Below the pieces are notes generated by a model. The model was not told the DNA's origin. It did not search any database and was given only the letters and a program-made list of their open reading frames with translations. Position numbers and translations under genes: made by a program. This document shows positions 33,201 through 41,123 of a stretch of DNA of 64,000 nt, one piece after another. Position 1 is the stretch's first letter; every line of letters begins with the position of its first letter. The stretch is from Planctomycetota bacterium (lineage in GTDB: Bacteria; Planctomycetota; Phycisphaerae; Phycisphaerales; UBA1924): contig JAFEBO010000009.1 of assembly GCA_018242625.1 (NCBI GenBank), positions 108,618 to 172,617 of the forward strand. The letters are read 5' to 3'.

Positions 33201-34606
33201 GGCGTCCGAGATTCGGAGACAAAGTGGAGGGCAACCCGAGCGCCCTGGTGGGATGGACGGTGGCCACGCCGAAGATCGCCGACGGAGAAGGGCGTCCGAC
33301 GGATCGCGTGATGCTCATCTCGGCCGGACGCCGGCAGGTCGGGCTGTTCGCGACCTCGATCGTCGACAACCGCCTGCGTCCCCTCTGGACCCGGACCTAC
33401 GAGCAGCGCCAGCCCCGCGTGATTCGCCTGGATCAGAACGCGACCTACCTCTACTGGCCCGCCGAATCGCGCCAGGATCGCACCGGCGGCGTGCTGGAAC
33501 GCGTACGGCCCGACGGCTCGAGTGCATGGATCACCCGCGAGATCGTCGCGGTTCTGGACGAGATCGAGCCACGTACGCCCGATGAACTGGCTTCCTTCGC
33601 CACACCGCTGGACGGAGCGGTGAGCCCCGGCGACCTGCTGGTGGCGATGGATCAGAACACCCTCGTATTGATCGAGCGTGCGGGCCGCATCGTCTCGCTG
33701 GATCTTGAGACCGGAAAGCCTCTGTGGACCACCAAGCTCGCGGGGACCCGCGTGTATGACGGGGCCATCAGCGCCGGAGTGCTGCTCCTGGGGGGTGCTT
33801 CGAGCGAGCGCGTGGATGTGCCGGTTCCCGGCCGGGGCGGCAACAACCCCCTCCATTTCCTGGCTCTTGATGCGCGGACCGGCGGCCCGGCGAAAGACCT
33901 TCGCCCGCTTCTCAATAAGGCCATGGCGCTTCCCGATCCAAAGACCGCGCGTCCGTCACCCGGCGAGCGTCAGCAGATCCGCTGGCTCCGTTCGCTCGGA
34001 TCGGGCCGCTTCCTCGTCGGGCTTTACGACCGGGTGGTCTGCGTTGATGTTCCCAACGACAACGCGCTCTGGTCTTTCGACAAGGCGAGCGTCAATCGCA
34101 GCGCCGAATGCTGGGTGCTCGGGGATCGGGCATTTGTCCTTGGCGGGGAAGACAGGACGATCGCCGTCATCTCGCTGGCGGACGGCACGGCTCCGTTTGC
34201 GGAGCTTGAAACCCAGAACCGGCTCCGCGACGAGGTCATGGTCTCGGCATCGCTGCTTCCCGAAGGACAGGTCGCGTTCGCAACGACCCACGGGCTCATC
34301 GTCTTCGGGCGCGACGGCAAGCTCGTAGGCAAGGACAACGGCGCCCTTTCGCGCGACAACCCGCAGCTGTTCGCGATGGGCTCCGACAAGGTCGCCATGA
34401 TGCCCGACACCCCCACCGCCGATGCCGACGGGTCGGATCTGCGCATCCTCTCTCTCCCCGGCGGCAAGCTGCTCTCGTCCCGCCCGCTCATGCTCTCCCG
34501 GACGCTCTCGGGCCTGAACGCGATCGACGGGCGACTCCTCGTTTCCGCGGGGGGCGTCACTATCGTCCTGCCCGTTCCGGCCGAATCCGAGTCGCTCGTC
34601 CCCTAG
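30257..34606 (+). CDS. Giant secreted PQQ-type beta-propeller/TPR protein
   Basis: ATG 30257, with GGAG eight bases upstream, gives 1,449 residues and a signal peptide (LLLSGVLAALLAADRGFAQ). An N-terminal helical region (about 30-110) resembles TPR. PQQ/quinoprotein-like propeller blades follow (about 285-700; LWVLRP, RALWSVD, LRWVRP, PVWVRR). A central helical repeat region (about 720-950) comes next. A second propeller lies at about 1000-1440 (SLDLETGKPLWTTKL, VVCVDVPNDNALWSFD). Tryptophan-docking motifs suggest the fold, but no quinone-binding disulfide is evident. This architecture recurs in planctomycetes with no known activity. A BFD-like ferredoxin gene follows 7 bp later. Confidence 0.82.
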   Translation: MLSWAGIKGSTRTLLLSGVLAALLAADRGFAQSTPVYPDDSVQARETIARVEELIAAGNIAETVRVLQALLETEGERVLETKADSDVFTSVREHIHKLLLERPTVLERYRAAESPRAAKLLEEGKFADVERTRLLTPAGLDATVRLAQSRYEQAKFEAARLTLFQLEEHPDRKSGKQGARDAAALAVRLARFLPREDVRGVAQRWCKEAGVSPEAITPIEWPAGVTAAVRSTMNGNSAPDWNALPAEPLVSSTLAQRATRDSDSEEQAEIFEAARQSASRAWIIPTVVGDTVLINNGSEITGFDRFTLSPLWVLRPTDNSRADARRDSRGGPPLTRLEDDAWIVVGGSVGVAGTGYVTESGREGDRRLHAFEVSSGRALWSVDPATLDRKLEGCSVRGEPVVSEGMLVVPMRRNSSVRRVSGALLAGIDLWSGELRWVRPLCSVGVPAFSRAARTAERAIAFEGVVYRTDSLGVVSAVEAETGRPVWVRRTSPPTDMRAFSAFSLQSPNQPWAASQPIVDGNSLIVLAPDSSAVLRLSAVDGTLLGRRPIEEMGENNTPPSYLLRCGDRLLVVTHDRVLSLALSDFERSPVRASAEFREPMMSGRVIPADSRVLVPLEDRIAELDASDMRTVATHTFPKAGNMVSLPDGILVADAMELHAFIRWETAEAILSHRIESSPDDPSPALSMANLAFRAGRYPRIAPAVDRVLDVRDRSPDSASSQTARKRLIESLRNMLAAGKQRWDPATDSRMLNSGSRIPPVAVLVDLAQRFARAAESPSELAEYELAMGWLGEARSSPNASIEAYGRLLSDDSLADAQVLGDFGVPARASEIATDRLLLMLRRLGPEAYSAFAAQAARELSELGDRASPAELASLGSRFPASSAAAAAWVRLADINEKAGRRSAAARSLALALRALEFAASSRTADNADQTRRLALRLADLLAKLDRPSEAARVIDELNRRVPGANASYPSPVADRLAAPDRRPRFGDKVEGNPSALVGWTVATPKIADGEGRPTDRVMLISAGRRQVGLFATSIVDNRLRPLWTRTYEQRQPRVIRLDQNATYLYWPAESRQDRTGGVLERVRPDGSSAWITREIVAVLDEIEPRTPDELASFATPLDGAVSPGDLLVAMDQNTLVLIERAGRIVSLDLETGKPLWTTKLAGTRVYDGAISAGVLLLGGASSERVDVPVPGRGGNNPLHFLALDARTGGPAKDLRPLLNKAMALPDPKTARPSPGERQQIRWLRSLGSGRFLVGLYDRVVCVDVPNDNALWSFDKASVNRSAECWVLGDRAFVLGGEDRTIAVISLADGTAPFAELETQNRLRDEVMVSASLLPEGQVAFATTHGLIVFGRDGKLVGKDNGALSRDNPQLFAMGSDKVAMMPDTPTADADGSDLRILSLPGGKLLSSRPLMLSRTLSGLNAIDGRLLVSAGGVTIVLPVPAESESLVP

Positions 34607-34613
34607 ATTTTCC

Positions 34614-34901
34614 ATGGATCCCGACGACCAAGTCTGCCTCTGCTTCCGCGTCAGCCTGCGGAAGATCCGCACATTTCTCTCGGTCCAGAATCCGCCGGTC
34701 GCTTCCCTCATAAGCGAATGCCTCTCCGCCGGCACCGGCTGCATGTGGTGCGTTCCGTTCCTCAAGCACTTGCACGCTCAGCATCAGCGTGGCGAAACGC
34801 CGGACCTGAATATCTCGCCCGAGCGGTACGCGGACGCACGGCTCACCTATCACAAAACCAGCGAGCGCGATGCCGCCGTGATCCGCGATGCGCAAAGCTG
34901 A
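34614..34901 (+). CDS. BFD-like [2Fe-2S] protein
   Basis: This is a 95-residue cytoplasmic protein. Cys8-x-Cys10 (VCLCFRVS) and Cys43-x2-Cys46 (TGCMWCVPFL) reproduce the four-cysteine spacing of bacterioferritin-associated ferredoxin and of the NirB/NasA BFD domain. The helix TFLSVQNPPVASLISECLSAGTGC matches the family. It could bind a 2Fe-2S cluster and transfer electrons in iron release or a related reduction. The gene is 7 bp after the PQQ-propeller gene, so the two are probably co-transcribed although one product is exported. No bacterioferritin gene is in the window. Confidence 0.82.
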   Translation: MDPDDQVCLCFRVSLRKIRTFLSVQNPPVASLISECLSAGTGCMWCVPFLKHLHAQHQRGETPDLNISPERYADARLTYHKTSERDAAVIRDAQS

Positions 34902-34936
34902 CACATCCGTGTGTCGATCCCGCCGATCCAGGAGAA

Positions 34937-34968
34937 CGAAAAAGGCCGGAGGTTGAACCTCCGGCCTT
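34937..34968 (-). terminator. Strong intrinsic terminator for the TPR/alpha-CTD gene
   Basis: A perfect 11 bp stem, AAGGCCGGAGG (34942-34952) with CCTCCGGCCTT (34958-34968) and loop TTGAA, lies in the convergent gap. On the minus strand the stem is followed by a T-rich run (TTTTTCGTT), so it terminates the minus-strand gene ending at 34999. On the plus strand no T-run follows, although the hairpin may still stop read-through from the ferredoxin gene. Confidence 0.8.
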
Positions 34969-34998
34969 GCGCATCGCGTAACGAACAGGCGATTCCGA

Positions 34999-35934
34999 TT
35001 ACGAATCGAGCTTCCGCAGGCCCAGCCCGAACTCGGTCAGGCGGTCGCGAATCTCGGTGAGCGAGGTCGCGCCGAAGTTCTTGATGCCCATGAGCTCGGC
35101 CTCGGTGTGGCTCGCCAGATCGCCCAGGGTCTGAATGTTGAGCAATTGGAGCGCCTTGCGGGCACGCACCGACAGATTGAGGTCGGTGACGGGCTTGCCG
35201 AGCGTCTGCTCCTGGCCGGTTCCCTTGTACTGATCCTGCAGCGCGCGCCGGGCGGCCCGGTGCGCATCTTCCAGGCCCTGGCCCAGGCGCAGGTTCTTCT
35301 GCACCAGCATGGCCTTGATCTCCTGCAGGCTGCTCTCGCCAAAGTTCTTGTAGCTCAGCAGCTCGGCCTCGGTGATCTTGAGCAGATCGCCCAGGGTGCG
35401 AATGTTCATCTTCTTCAGGCAGGTACGCGCACGCACCGAAAGCTCGAAATCGGTGACCGGCGTGTCGAGCAGGGCGCGACGCTTGAAGATGTCGCGGTCG
35501 GCCTCTTCCTCGACCTGCATCTCCTTGCTTCCCTGCACGTCCTTCATGTAGAGACGTGCACGCGGATGGTTCGGGTTGGTGTCGAGCACCTGACGCAGGC
35601 AGCGCTCCGAGCGGACGAGGTCGCCGCGATCTTCGTACATGATCGCGAGGTTGATCAGGGCGTTGATGTGCGCCGGCTGACGGTTGGCCGCCCGCTCGTA
35701 CAGCGAGACCGCCTCGTCTTCTTCGCCGACGAGGTCGAGCTGATAGGCAAGATCGAACAGCGCCTGGGCGTTGTTGGGGTCGTTGGAAAGGGCCTTGCGC
35801 AGCTCCGCGATCGCGTCGGCGCGATTGCCCGACTGCGATGCAGACTTTGCCGCCTGCAGGTGCTTGCCGGCCGCCGCCGAATCGCGGGCCGCCGCTCCAG
35901 AACCAATCACCATGTCCATCGGATCGCCGCTCAT
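34999..35934 (-). CDS. TPR protein with two RNA polymerase alpha C-terminal domains
   Basis: ATG 35934 with GGAG at good spacing gives 311 residues. About three TPRs fill residues 20-125 (ADAIAELRKALSNDPNNAQALFDLAYQLD, EAVSLYERAANRQPAHINALINLAIMYED). Two copies of the alpha-CTD follow, about 155-220 (FELSVRARTCLKKMNIRTLGDLLKITEAELLSYKNFGESSLQEIK) and 245-308 (LNLSVRARKALQLLNIQTLGDLASHTEAELMGIKNFGATSLTEIR). The alpha-CTD contacts UP-element DNA and activators. No assembly (N-terminal) domain is present, so this is not rpoA itself. It is probably a transcription-associated adaptor conserved in planctomycetes. It is monocistronic with its own promoter and terminator. Confidence 0.88.
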   Translation of the reverse strand: MSGDPMDMVIGSGAAARDSAAAGKHLQAAKSASQSGNRADAIAELRKALSNDPNNAQALFDLAYQLDLVGEEDEAVSLYERAANRQPAHINALINLAIMYEDRGDLVRSERCLRQVLDTNPNHPRARLYMKDVQGSKEMQVEEEADRDIFKRRALLDTPVTDFELSVRARTCLKKMNIRTLGDLLKITEAELLSYKNFGESSLQEIKAMLVQKNLRLGQGLEDAHRAARRALQDQYKGTGQEQTLGKPVTDLNLSVRARKALQLLNIQTLGDLASHTEAELMGIKNFGATSLTEIRDRLTEFGLGLRKLDS

Positions 35935-36001
35935 GTTCGCTCCGTATCTTGCCTGCACGCCCGACCGCTTCAGCGCACGCCGCAGCAGTCGAGCTTGGCG
36001 A

Positions 36002-36029
36002 ACACTAGAGGCAAGTTACGTGCGGTCAA
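36002..36029 (-). promoter_or_regulatory. Possible sigma-70-type promoter of the TPR/alpha-CTD gene
   Basis: On the minus strand TTGACC (36029-36024) and TAGTGT (36007-36002) are spaced by 16 bp, about 70 bp upstream of ATG 35934. The -35 matches 5/6; the -10 matches 3/6. Confidence 0.35.
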
Positions 36030-36174
36030 CCGCAAAACCAAACAGACCCCCGACAGATCGAGCCCTCGGCAAAAGAATATTTGCACCCAACAAGGGCGAA
36101 GCCCCTGGCCACAACCCCATCTGCCTTCAGTAGCATCTGGCATTCGCATTCCGCCTCCCCATTTGGAAACACGA

Positions 36175-37638
36175 ATGAAGCTTTTCCCGCTGGTTGTTTC
36201 GCTCCTGATCACCTTCTCACAGGCCTTCGCGGCGGAGGCCGCCCCCGCGACCCCCACCACCCCCACCACCCCCACCACCCCCGCTCGCCCGAACATCGTC
36301 TATATCGTCGCCGATGACCTTGGGTGGAAGGACGTGGGCTTCAACGGCGCGACCGACATCAAGACGCCGAACATCGATGCGCTCGCCGCGGGCGGCGCGG
36401 TCTTCCGGCAGTTCTATGTCCAGCCGATGTGCACCCCGACGCGAGCGGCGCTGATGACGGGCCGCTACCCATTCCGTTACGGCCTCCAGTGCGCCGTGAT
36501 TCCGGCGACATCGACGTACGGCCTCAATCTCGACGAATGGCTGCTTCCTCAGTCGCTCAAGGAGACGGGCTACGACACGGCCATCATCGGCAAGTGGCAC
36601 CTGGGCCACGCCGACAAGAAGTTCTGGCCCAAGCAGCGCGGCTTTGACTATCAGTACGGCGCGATGATCGGGGAACTCGACTACTACACGCACGGGGACA
36701 AGGGCGTGCTGGACTGGTTCCGCGACAACGAGCCCGTTCGTGAGGAAGGCTACACCACCACGCTTCTCGGCAACGACGCGGTGCGCTACATCGAGAAGCA
36801 CAGCAAGTCGACGCCATTTTTCATGTACCTGGCGTTCAATGCACCCCACACCCCGTATCAGGCGCCCAAGGAGTACGTCGATCGCTTCCCGAGCATCGAG
36901 GATCCGACACGCCGAACTTACGCGGGAATGGTCTCATGCCTCGACGACCAGGTCGGACGAGTTGTCGAAGCGCTCAAGGCCGCGGGAATCCGCGACAACA
37001 CGCTCATCGTCTTCCACAGCGATAACGGCGGCACGCGCAGCGCCATGTTCGCGGGCGTCATGGCCGATATGGCAAACGTGAAAATCCCCTGCGATAACGG
37101 ACCCTACCGCGAGGGCAAGGGAACTCTGCTCGAGGGCGGCGTGCGCGTCTGTGCGCTGGCGAACTGGCCCGGCAAGATCGCGCCGGGCACACGCGAAAAC
37201 GTGGTGCACATCACGGACATGTATCCGACCATCGCGGGCTTGACCGGCGCTTCCACCGCAAAGTGCAAACCCCTTGACGGCGTGGACGCGTGGGGCGTAC
37301 TGGCGCAGGACACGCCTTCGGGACGGAAGGACTTTGTCTACAACATCGAGCCCTTCCGCGCCGCCGTCCGCGACGGCGACTGGAAACTGATCTGGCGCAC
37401 GCTGCTTCCCTCTTCCGTCGACCTGTACAACATCAAGGACGACCCCTCCGAGACCAAAAACCTCGCCGCCCAGTATCCCGAGCGCGTCGCGGCCATGCAG
37501 AAGCGGATCGAGGAACTGGCGAAGCAGGCCGAGAAGCCGCTTTTCCTGATCGATCAGTTCAAGGTCGTCCAGCACGGCATGCACGGCCAGCCAATCCTGC
37601 CGACGGACGAGGAGTACTCGGGGGTTGAGCAGCCGTAA
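36175..37638 (+). CDS. Secreted arylsulfatase-family sulfatase
   Basis: ATG 36175 gives 487 residues with a cleavable signal (LFPLVVSLLITFSQAFAAEA) followed by a (TPT)n linker. The sulfatase domain starts RPNIVYIVADDLGWKDVGF, with metal-binding Asp-Asp. The formylglycine motif is CTPTRAALMTGR (Cys86), a type-I sulfatase site needing maturation by a formylglycine-generating enzyme. GKWHLGH and HSDNGG supply further active-site residues. It would hydrolyse sulfate esters, probably on algal polysaccharides; the substrate is unknown. No second sulfatase or maturation gene is in the window. It is convergent with the tandem-repeat gene, 2 bp apart. Confidence 0.93.
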   Translation: MKLFPLVVSLLITFSQAFAAEAAPATPTTPTTPTTPARPNIVYIVADDLGWKDVGFNGATDIKTPNIDALAAGGAVFRQFYVQPMCTPTRAALMTGRYPFRYGLQCAVIPATSTYGLNLDEWLLPQSLKETGYDTAIIGKWHLGHADKKFWPKQRGFDYQYGAMIGELDYYTHGDKGVLDWFRDNEPVREEGYTTTLLGNDAVRYIEKHSKSTPFFMYLAFNAPHTPYQAPKEYVDRFPSIEDPTRRTYAGMVSCLDDQVGRVVEALKAAGIRDNTLIVFHSDNGGTRSAMFAGVMADMANVKIPCDNGPYREGKGTLLEGGVRVCALANWPGKIAPGTRENVVHITDMYPTIAGLTGASTAKCKPLDGVDAWGVLAQDTPSGRKDFVYNIEPFRAAVRDGDWKLIWRTLLPSSVDLYNIKDDPSETKNLAAQYPERVAAMQKRIEELAKQAEKPLFLIDQFKVVQHGMHGQPILPTDEEYSGVEQP

Positions 37639-37640
37639 TT

Positions 37641-40373
37641 TCAGTCCACCGAGCACAGCAGCCTGTCGTAGGCATTCACAAAGAGAACAAAGTCCGCATC
37701 GTCAACCACGGCGTCGCGATTGATGTCGGCAGGGCAATCCTGCGGCATGTTCGGATCGGCGCAATCAAACAGGTCGTAGGCACTCGCAAAGAGAGAGAAG
37801 TCGGAGTCATCAACTTCGCAGTCCCCCGTCAGGTCTGAAGGGCAGGTCAGCCCGATTGCGACTCTCGTTGGCTGGTAGTTGAGGCGCCACACCATTCCCG
37901 GCGGCGGTGCCGGAGTATCTAGCGAATAACTAGCAAACTTCCCGGTGATACTGCTCGCGGTGATCAAGTTTACTGCCGAGCAAAGGGCTGTGGGATTCCA
38001 GCCGTTCACGTGTACTGTGATGTGCCCATTGAGAACAAGCGTGGAATTCCCAAGGAGCAAATCTCTTTGCGATTCCGGTAAGCCAAGCACGTCGAAAATC
38101 AGTTCTGATTGCGAGTCCAAAGTCATAGGCCCAAACAAACCGATGGCTCCCACAGTTCCGGGCGTCAATCCAGGGCTGATCGTTCCCCGATTGATCCAGT
38201 TGCCATAAACATTGCCACTGCCGATGAGTTGCCGGCCAACACCGTGAGTCATTGTGGTGCCGGTTCCGGCTTCCAGATAAGCTCGCGCCGAACTACCGCC
38301 CGCATTGAGTACCACGGTGCCACTACCGTCAAGCACTCCCCCGCCTTTAAAGACGATCGCGGTATTGGCGATCCAACCGGGCCAATTTACGCGGATCGTT
38401 CCGTCGTGCGTCAGGCCCGGTGTATTGATGGTCAAGATGGAGCCACTGTCGATGTCGATCGGGCCGGTCAGAGCGACGCTACTCCAACTCGTCCTTGCGT
38501 TGTTCTGAAGCACCACCGATCCGCCATCTACCGCCTCGATCGTTCCACCGACGACCGTAGTGGACCCTTGGAACTGCATTCGGCTTCCCGCACCCGAAGC
38601 GATCAGTCGGCCGCCGGCACCTTGAGTGAAGGTCTGAGAATTAAAGGTTAACCAGCCCTGAGCGGCCGCTTGGATGAGATTGTTGTTGTCGATCTGCGCG
38701 CCCGAAGTCGTGAACTGCAGCACGCAATTTGCGTCGGCCTGCATGGTGCCGTTGTTGATCCAGTTGCCAATGACGTCTCCAGCACCGCGAATTGTGTGTC
38801 CCGCGCCGTGCGTTACGGTCGTGCCGGGGTATGCCTGAATATACGACCGATTGCCACCGCTCACTGTGTTGAGCACCACGGTACCGCTGCCATCGAAGAC
38901 TCCACCGGTCTTGAAATTAAATCCCGTGCTGGCGATCCAACCGGGCCAGTTAACGCGGATCGTTCCGTCGTGCGTCAAGCCCGGCGTATTGATGGTCAAG
39001 ATAGAGCCGCTGTCGATGTCGATCGGTCCGGAGGGCGAGACATTGCTCCAGTTGCCCGCGGTAGAAGCGCGGACGAGGGTCCTGCCGCCGTTGATCGCCT
39101 CGACCGTTCCTCCGGAGATTGCCGTTCCTTCCAATGTCAGCGTTCCGCTGTCCGCGATCAAGCGACCGGAAGGCCCTTGCGTGATCGTCTGCGTCAGGAA
39201 CTGCAGCTCGACGGGCGTCACAGCCTGTATCACGTTGTTGTTTTCGATCGTTGCCCCGGGCGTGAAAAAGCGAAGCGGCGCGTCCCCGTCAGCCTGGATC
39301 AGACCGTTGTTGATCCAGTTGCCGTAGATGCCGCCTTTGCCACGCAGCGTGCGACCCGCGGCGTGTGTCACCGTGGTGTCCGGATAGGCCTGTATGTATG
39401 CTCGATTTGAGCCGCCTACCGCGTTCAGAATCACCGTGCCGTTGCCATCGAGTACGCCTCCGGATTTGAAGTCCAGCCCCGCATTTGCGCCGCTCCATCC
39501 ATCTGAATTCACGCGAACGGTTCCAGCGTGCAGCAACCCCGGCGTATTGATCGTCAGTATCGAATTGGACTGGATATCGATAGGACCGGTCGGCAGTACG
39601 TTGCTCCAGTTGCCCGCGGTCGAAGACCGAACAACGATCCTGCCGCCATTGATCGCCTCGACCGTTCCTCCGGAGATTGCTGTCCCCTCCAAGGCCAGCG
39701 TTCCGCTATCTGCAATCAATCGCCCCGCAGGACCCTGGGTTACCGATTGTGTCAGAAATTGCAGTTCCACCGGTGTCACAGCCTGGATGATGTTGTTATT
39801 TGCTATCGTGGCACCTGGCGTGAAAAACCGAAGCGGTGCATCCACGTCAGCCTGGATCAGACCGTTGTTGATCCAATTGCCGTAGATGCCGCCTTTGCCA
39901 CGCAGCGTGCGACCCGCAGCGTGTGTCATCGTGGTACCACCTATGGCTTCAATGTACGCACGATTTGCACCACCTACGGCGTTCAGAATCACCGTGCCGT
40001 TGCCGCCTAGTAGTCCGCTGGCTTCAAAGCGAAGCGCCGAACTCGCCGTGTCATTAGTCACCAAGACAATACCATCGCCTAATAAAGGGCTTGCTGAGCC
40101 CAGCGTAAGCGAGGAGCCGTTGCGTACAGTTAATTGAGCAGAAGGGTTTGCAATATTCAGACTACTGATTCCCGCCCCGCCTTGCAGAGTCACCGTGTAC
40201 GGGGTCGAAAATGGCAGAATCACGTCAGCCCCGGCGCCTGGGACTGCTTGCGGTGACCATTTGGCCGCCTCGCTCCAGAACCCATTAACAGGTGCTGCCC
40301 ACGACTGGGCCTGTGCCGAGGTTGCCGTTCCCGCCACCGACATGATCGCTACGAAAAGGCGCTTGATTGCCAT
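37641..40373 (-). CDS. Large secreted tandem-repeat protein with GC-type dockerin
   Basis: ATG 40373 gives 910 residues with a signal peptide (LFVAIMSVAGTATSAQAQ). An autotransporter-like beta-helix opening (WAAPVNGFWSEAAKWSPQAVPGAGADVILP) is followed by four internal repeats of about 185-188 residues. Each carries RAYIEA, GNWINNG, GRLIA, GGTVEA, GPIDI and SILTINTPGL motifs. The C-terminus is a complete dockerin-like pair (CPSDLTGDCEVDDSDF... CPADINRDAVVDDADF). It is probably a surface adhesin or matrix component. Codon use is visibly more AT-rich than in its neighbours, and repeat copies are still similar at DNA level, suggesting recent duplication or acquisition. Confidence 0.82.
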   Translation of the reverse strand: MAIKRLFVAIMSVAGTATSAQAQSWAAPVNGFWSEAAKWSPQAVPGAGADVILPFSTPYTVTLQGGAGISSLNIANPSAQLTVRNGSSLTLGSASPLLGDGIVLVTNDTASSALRFEASGLLGGNGTVILNAVGGANRAYIEAIGGTTMTHAAGRTLRGKGGIYGNWINNGLIQADVDAPLRFFTPGATIANNNIIQAVTPVELQFLTQSVTQGPAGRLIADSGTLALEGTAISGGTVEAINGGRIVVRSSTAGNWSNVLPTGPIDIQSNSILTINTPGLLHAGTVRVNSDGWSGANAGLDFKSGGVLDGNGTVILNAVGGSNRAYIQAYPDTTVTHAAGRTLRGKGGIYGNWINNGLIQADGDAPLRFFTPGATIENNNVIQAVTPVELQFLTQTITQGPSGRLIADSGTLTLEGTAISGGTVEAINGGRTLVRASTAGNWSNVSPSGPIDIDSGSILTINTPGLTHDGTIRVNWPGWIASTGFNFKTGGVFDGSGTVVLNTVSGGNRSYIQAYPGTTVTHGAGHTIRGAGDVIGNWINNGTMQADANCVLQFTTSGAQIDNNNLIQAAAQGWLTFNSQTFTQGAGGRLIASGAGSRMQFQGSTTVVGGTIEAVDGGSVVLQNNARTSWSSVALTGPIDIDSGSILTINTPGLTHDGTIRVNWPGWIANTAIVFKGGGVLDGSGTVVLNAGGSSARAYLEAGTGTTMTHGVGRQLIGSGNVYGNWINRGTISPGLTPGTVGAIGLFGPMTLDSQSELIFDVLGLPESQRDLLLGNSTLVLNGHITVHVNGWNPTALCSAVNLITASSITGKFASYSLDTPAPPPGMVWRLNYQPTRVAIGLTCPSDLTGDCEVDDSDFSLFASAYDLFDCADPNMPQDCPADINRDAVVDDADFVLFVNAYDRLLCSVD
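38140..40100. repeat. Four tandem in-gene repeats of 555-564 bp
   Basis: The motif TGATCCAGTTGCC (variants) recurs at about 38192, 38756, 39311 and 39869. This gives periods of 564, 555 and 558 bp (188, 185 and 186 codons), all in frame. The two copies near 39300 and 39860 are almost identical over at least 60 bp (for example GATGCCGCCTTTGCCACGCA); the copy nearest the 3' end of the gene is the most diverged. These are coding repeats, not CRISPR or mobile-element repeats. Confidence 0.85.
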
Positions 40374-40462
40374 GCCCCATCCAGCGCGAGCCGGTCCGGC
40401 ATGCCTTCCATTTTTGTCCAAATTCCCGCAAGAAGTTCGCTCCTTGCGGTATTCTGAGTGTC

Positions 40463-41050
40463 TTGCAGCACACCTCCAGGCTTGCTCCGACGGACAAGCT
40501 AGACCCCAGTTCCCCGTCCACTACGCGCGATCTCTCCGGGCTTGGGGAGGTGGGGAGTGGCATTCCCCCCGCCGACCTCTATCGCGAACTCCGCGGCATG
40601 GCCGCCATGTACCTTTCGCGGGAACGGCCCGGCCACACGCTCCAACCCACGGCCCTTGTTCATGAAGCCTTCCTGCGCGTGTTCGGGAGTTTTTCGGAGG
40701 CCCCCACCCGCCAGGACTTCTTTGCCCGGGCCGCGGAAGCCATGCGACGGGTGCTCGTGGATCACGCCCGACGCAAGAACGCGGCGAAGCGAAATCCGGA
40801 TGTCTCTGAACGCGTGTCCCGAGAGCTCGACCGTTCTCCGACCGAGCTGCCGCCTCTGGATGTGCTGGCGATCGATGAGGCGCTGGCCAGGCTGGAGGAG
40901 ATCGACCGGCGGGCGGCACGGCTGGTGCGCCTTCGTTTCTTTGTCGGCCTGACCGTGCCGGAGGCGGCGCAGGTATTGGAGGTTTCGGTTTCGGCGGCGG
41001 AAGAGGACTGGCGGTTTGCCCGGGCATGGCTTTCGGAGCGGCTGGGCTGA
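40463..41050 (+). CDS. ECF sigma factor paired with Ser/Thr kinase (TIGR02999/ECF-STK type)
   Basis: The start is uncertain. TTG 40463 gives 195 residues; GTG 40550 would also retain all conserved sequence. Region 2 begins LYRELRGMAAMYLSRERPGHTLQPTALVHEAFLRVFG, the hallmark of the planctomycete sigma subgroup with 'HTLQPTALVHEAFLR'. Region 4 (LEEIDRRAARLVRLRFFVGLTVPEAAQVLEVSVSAAEEDWRFARAWLSERL) closes the protein. Members of this subgroup commonly neighbour kinase genes, and here a transmembrane Ser/Thr kinase gene begins 74 bp downstream. Control by phosphorylation is a reasonable inference. Confidence 0.85.
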   Translation: MQHTSRLAPTDKLDPSSPSTTRDLSGLGEVGSGIPPADLYRELRGMAAMYLSRERPGHTLQPTALVHEAFLRVFGSFSEAPTRQDFFARAAEAMRRVLVDHARRKNAAKRNPDVSERVSRELDRSPTELPPLDVLAIDEALARLEEIDRRAARLVRLRFFVGLTVPEAAQVLEVSVSAAEEDWRFARAWLSERLG

Positions 41051-41123
41051 ATTTTCTGTACCTTTCTGCGGATTCAGCGAGGCACCCGCGTCTGAAGTGC
41101 GCCGGGGGGGGGTGGGGGAAATT

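Noticed and set aside
34999..35934. Possible rpoA gene
   Set aside because: Only alpha C-terminal domains are present, twice. The N-terminal assembly domain and ribosomal-protein neighbours are absent.
38140..40100. Repeated sequences that could suggest a CRISPR array or mobile-element copies
   Set aside because: The units are over 550 bp, in frame and protein coding, with no short identical repeat and unique spacer pattern.
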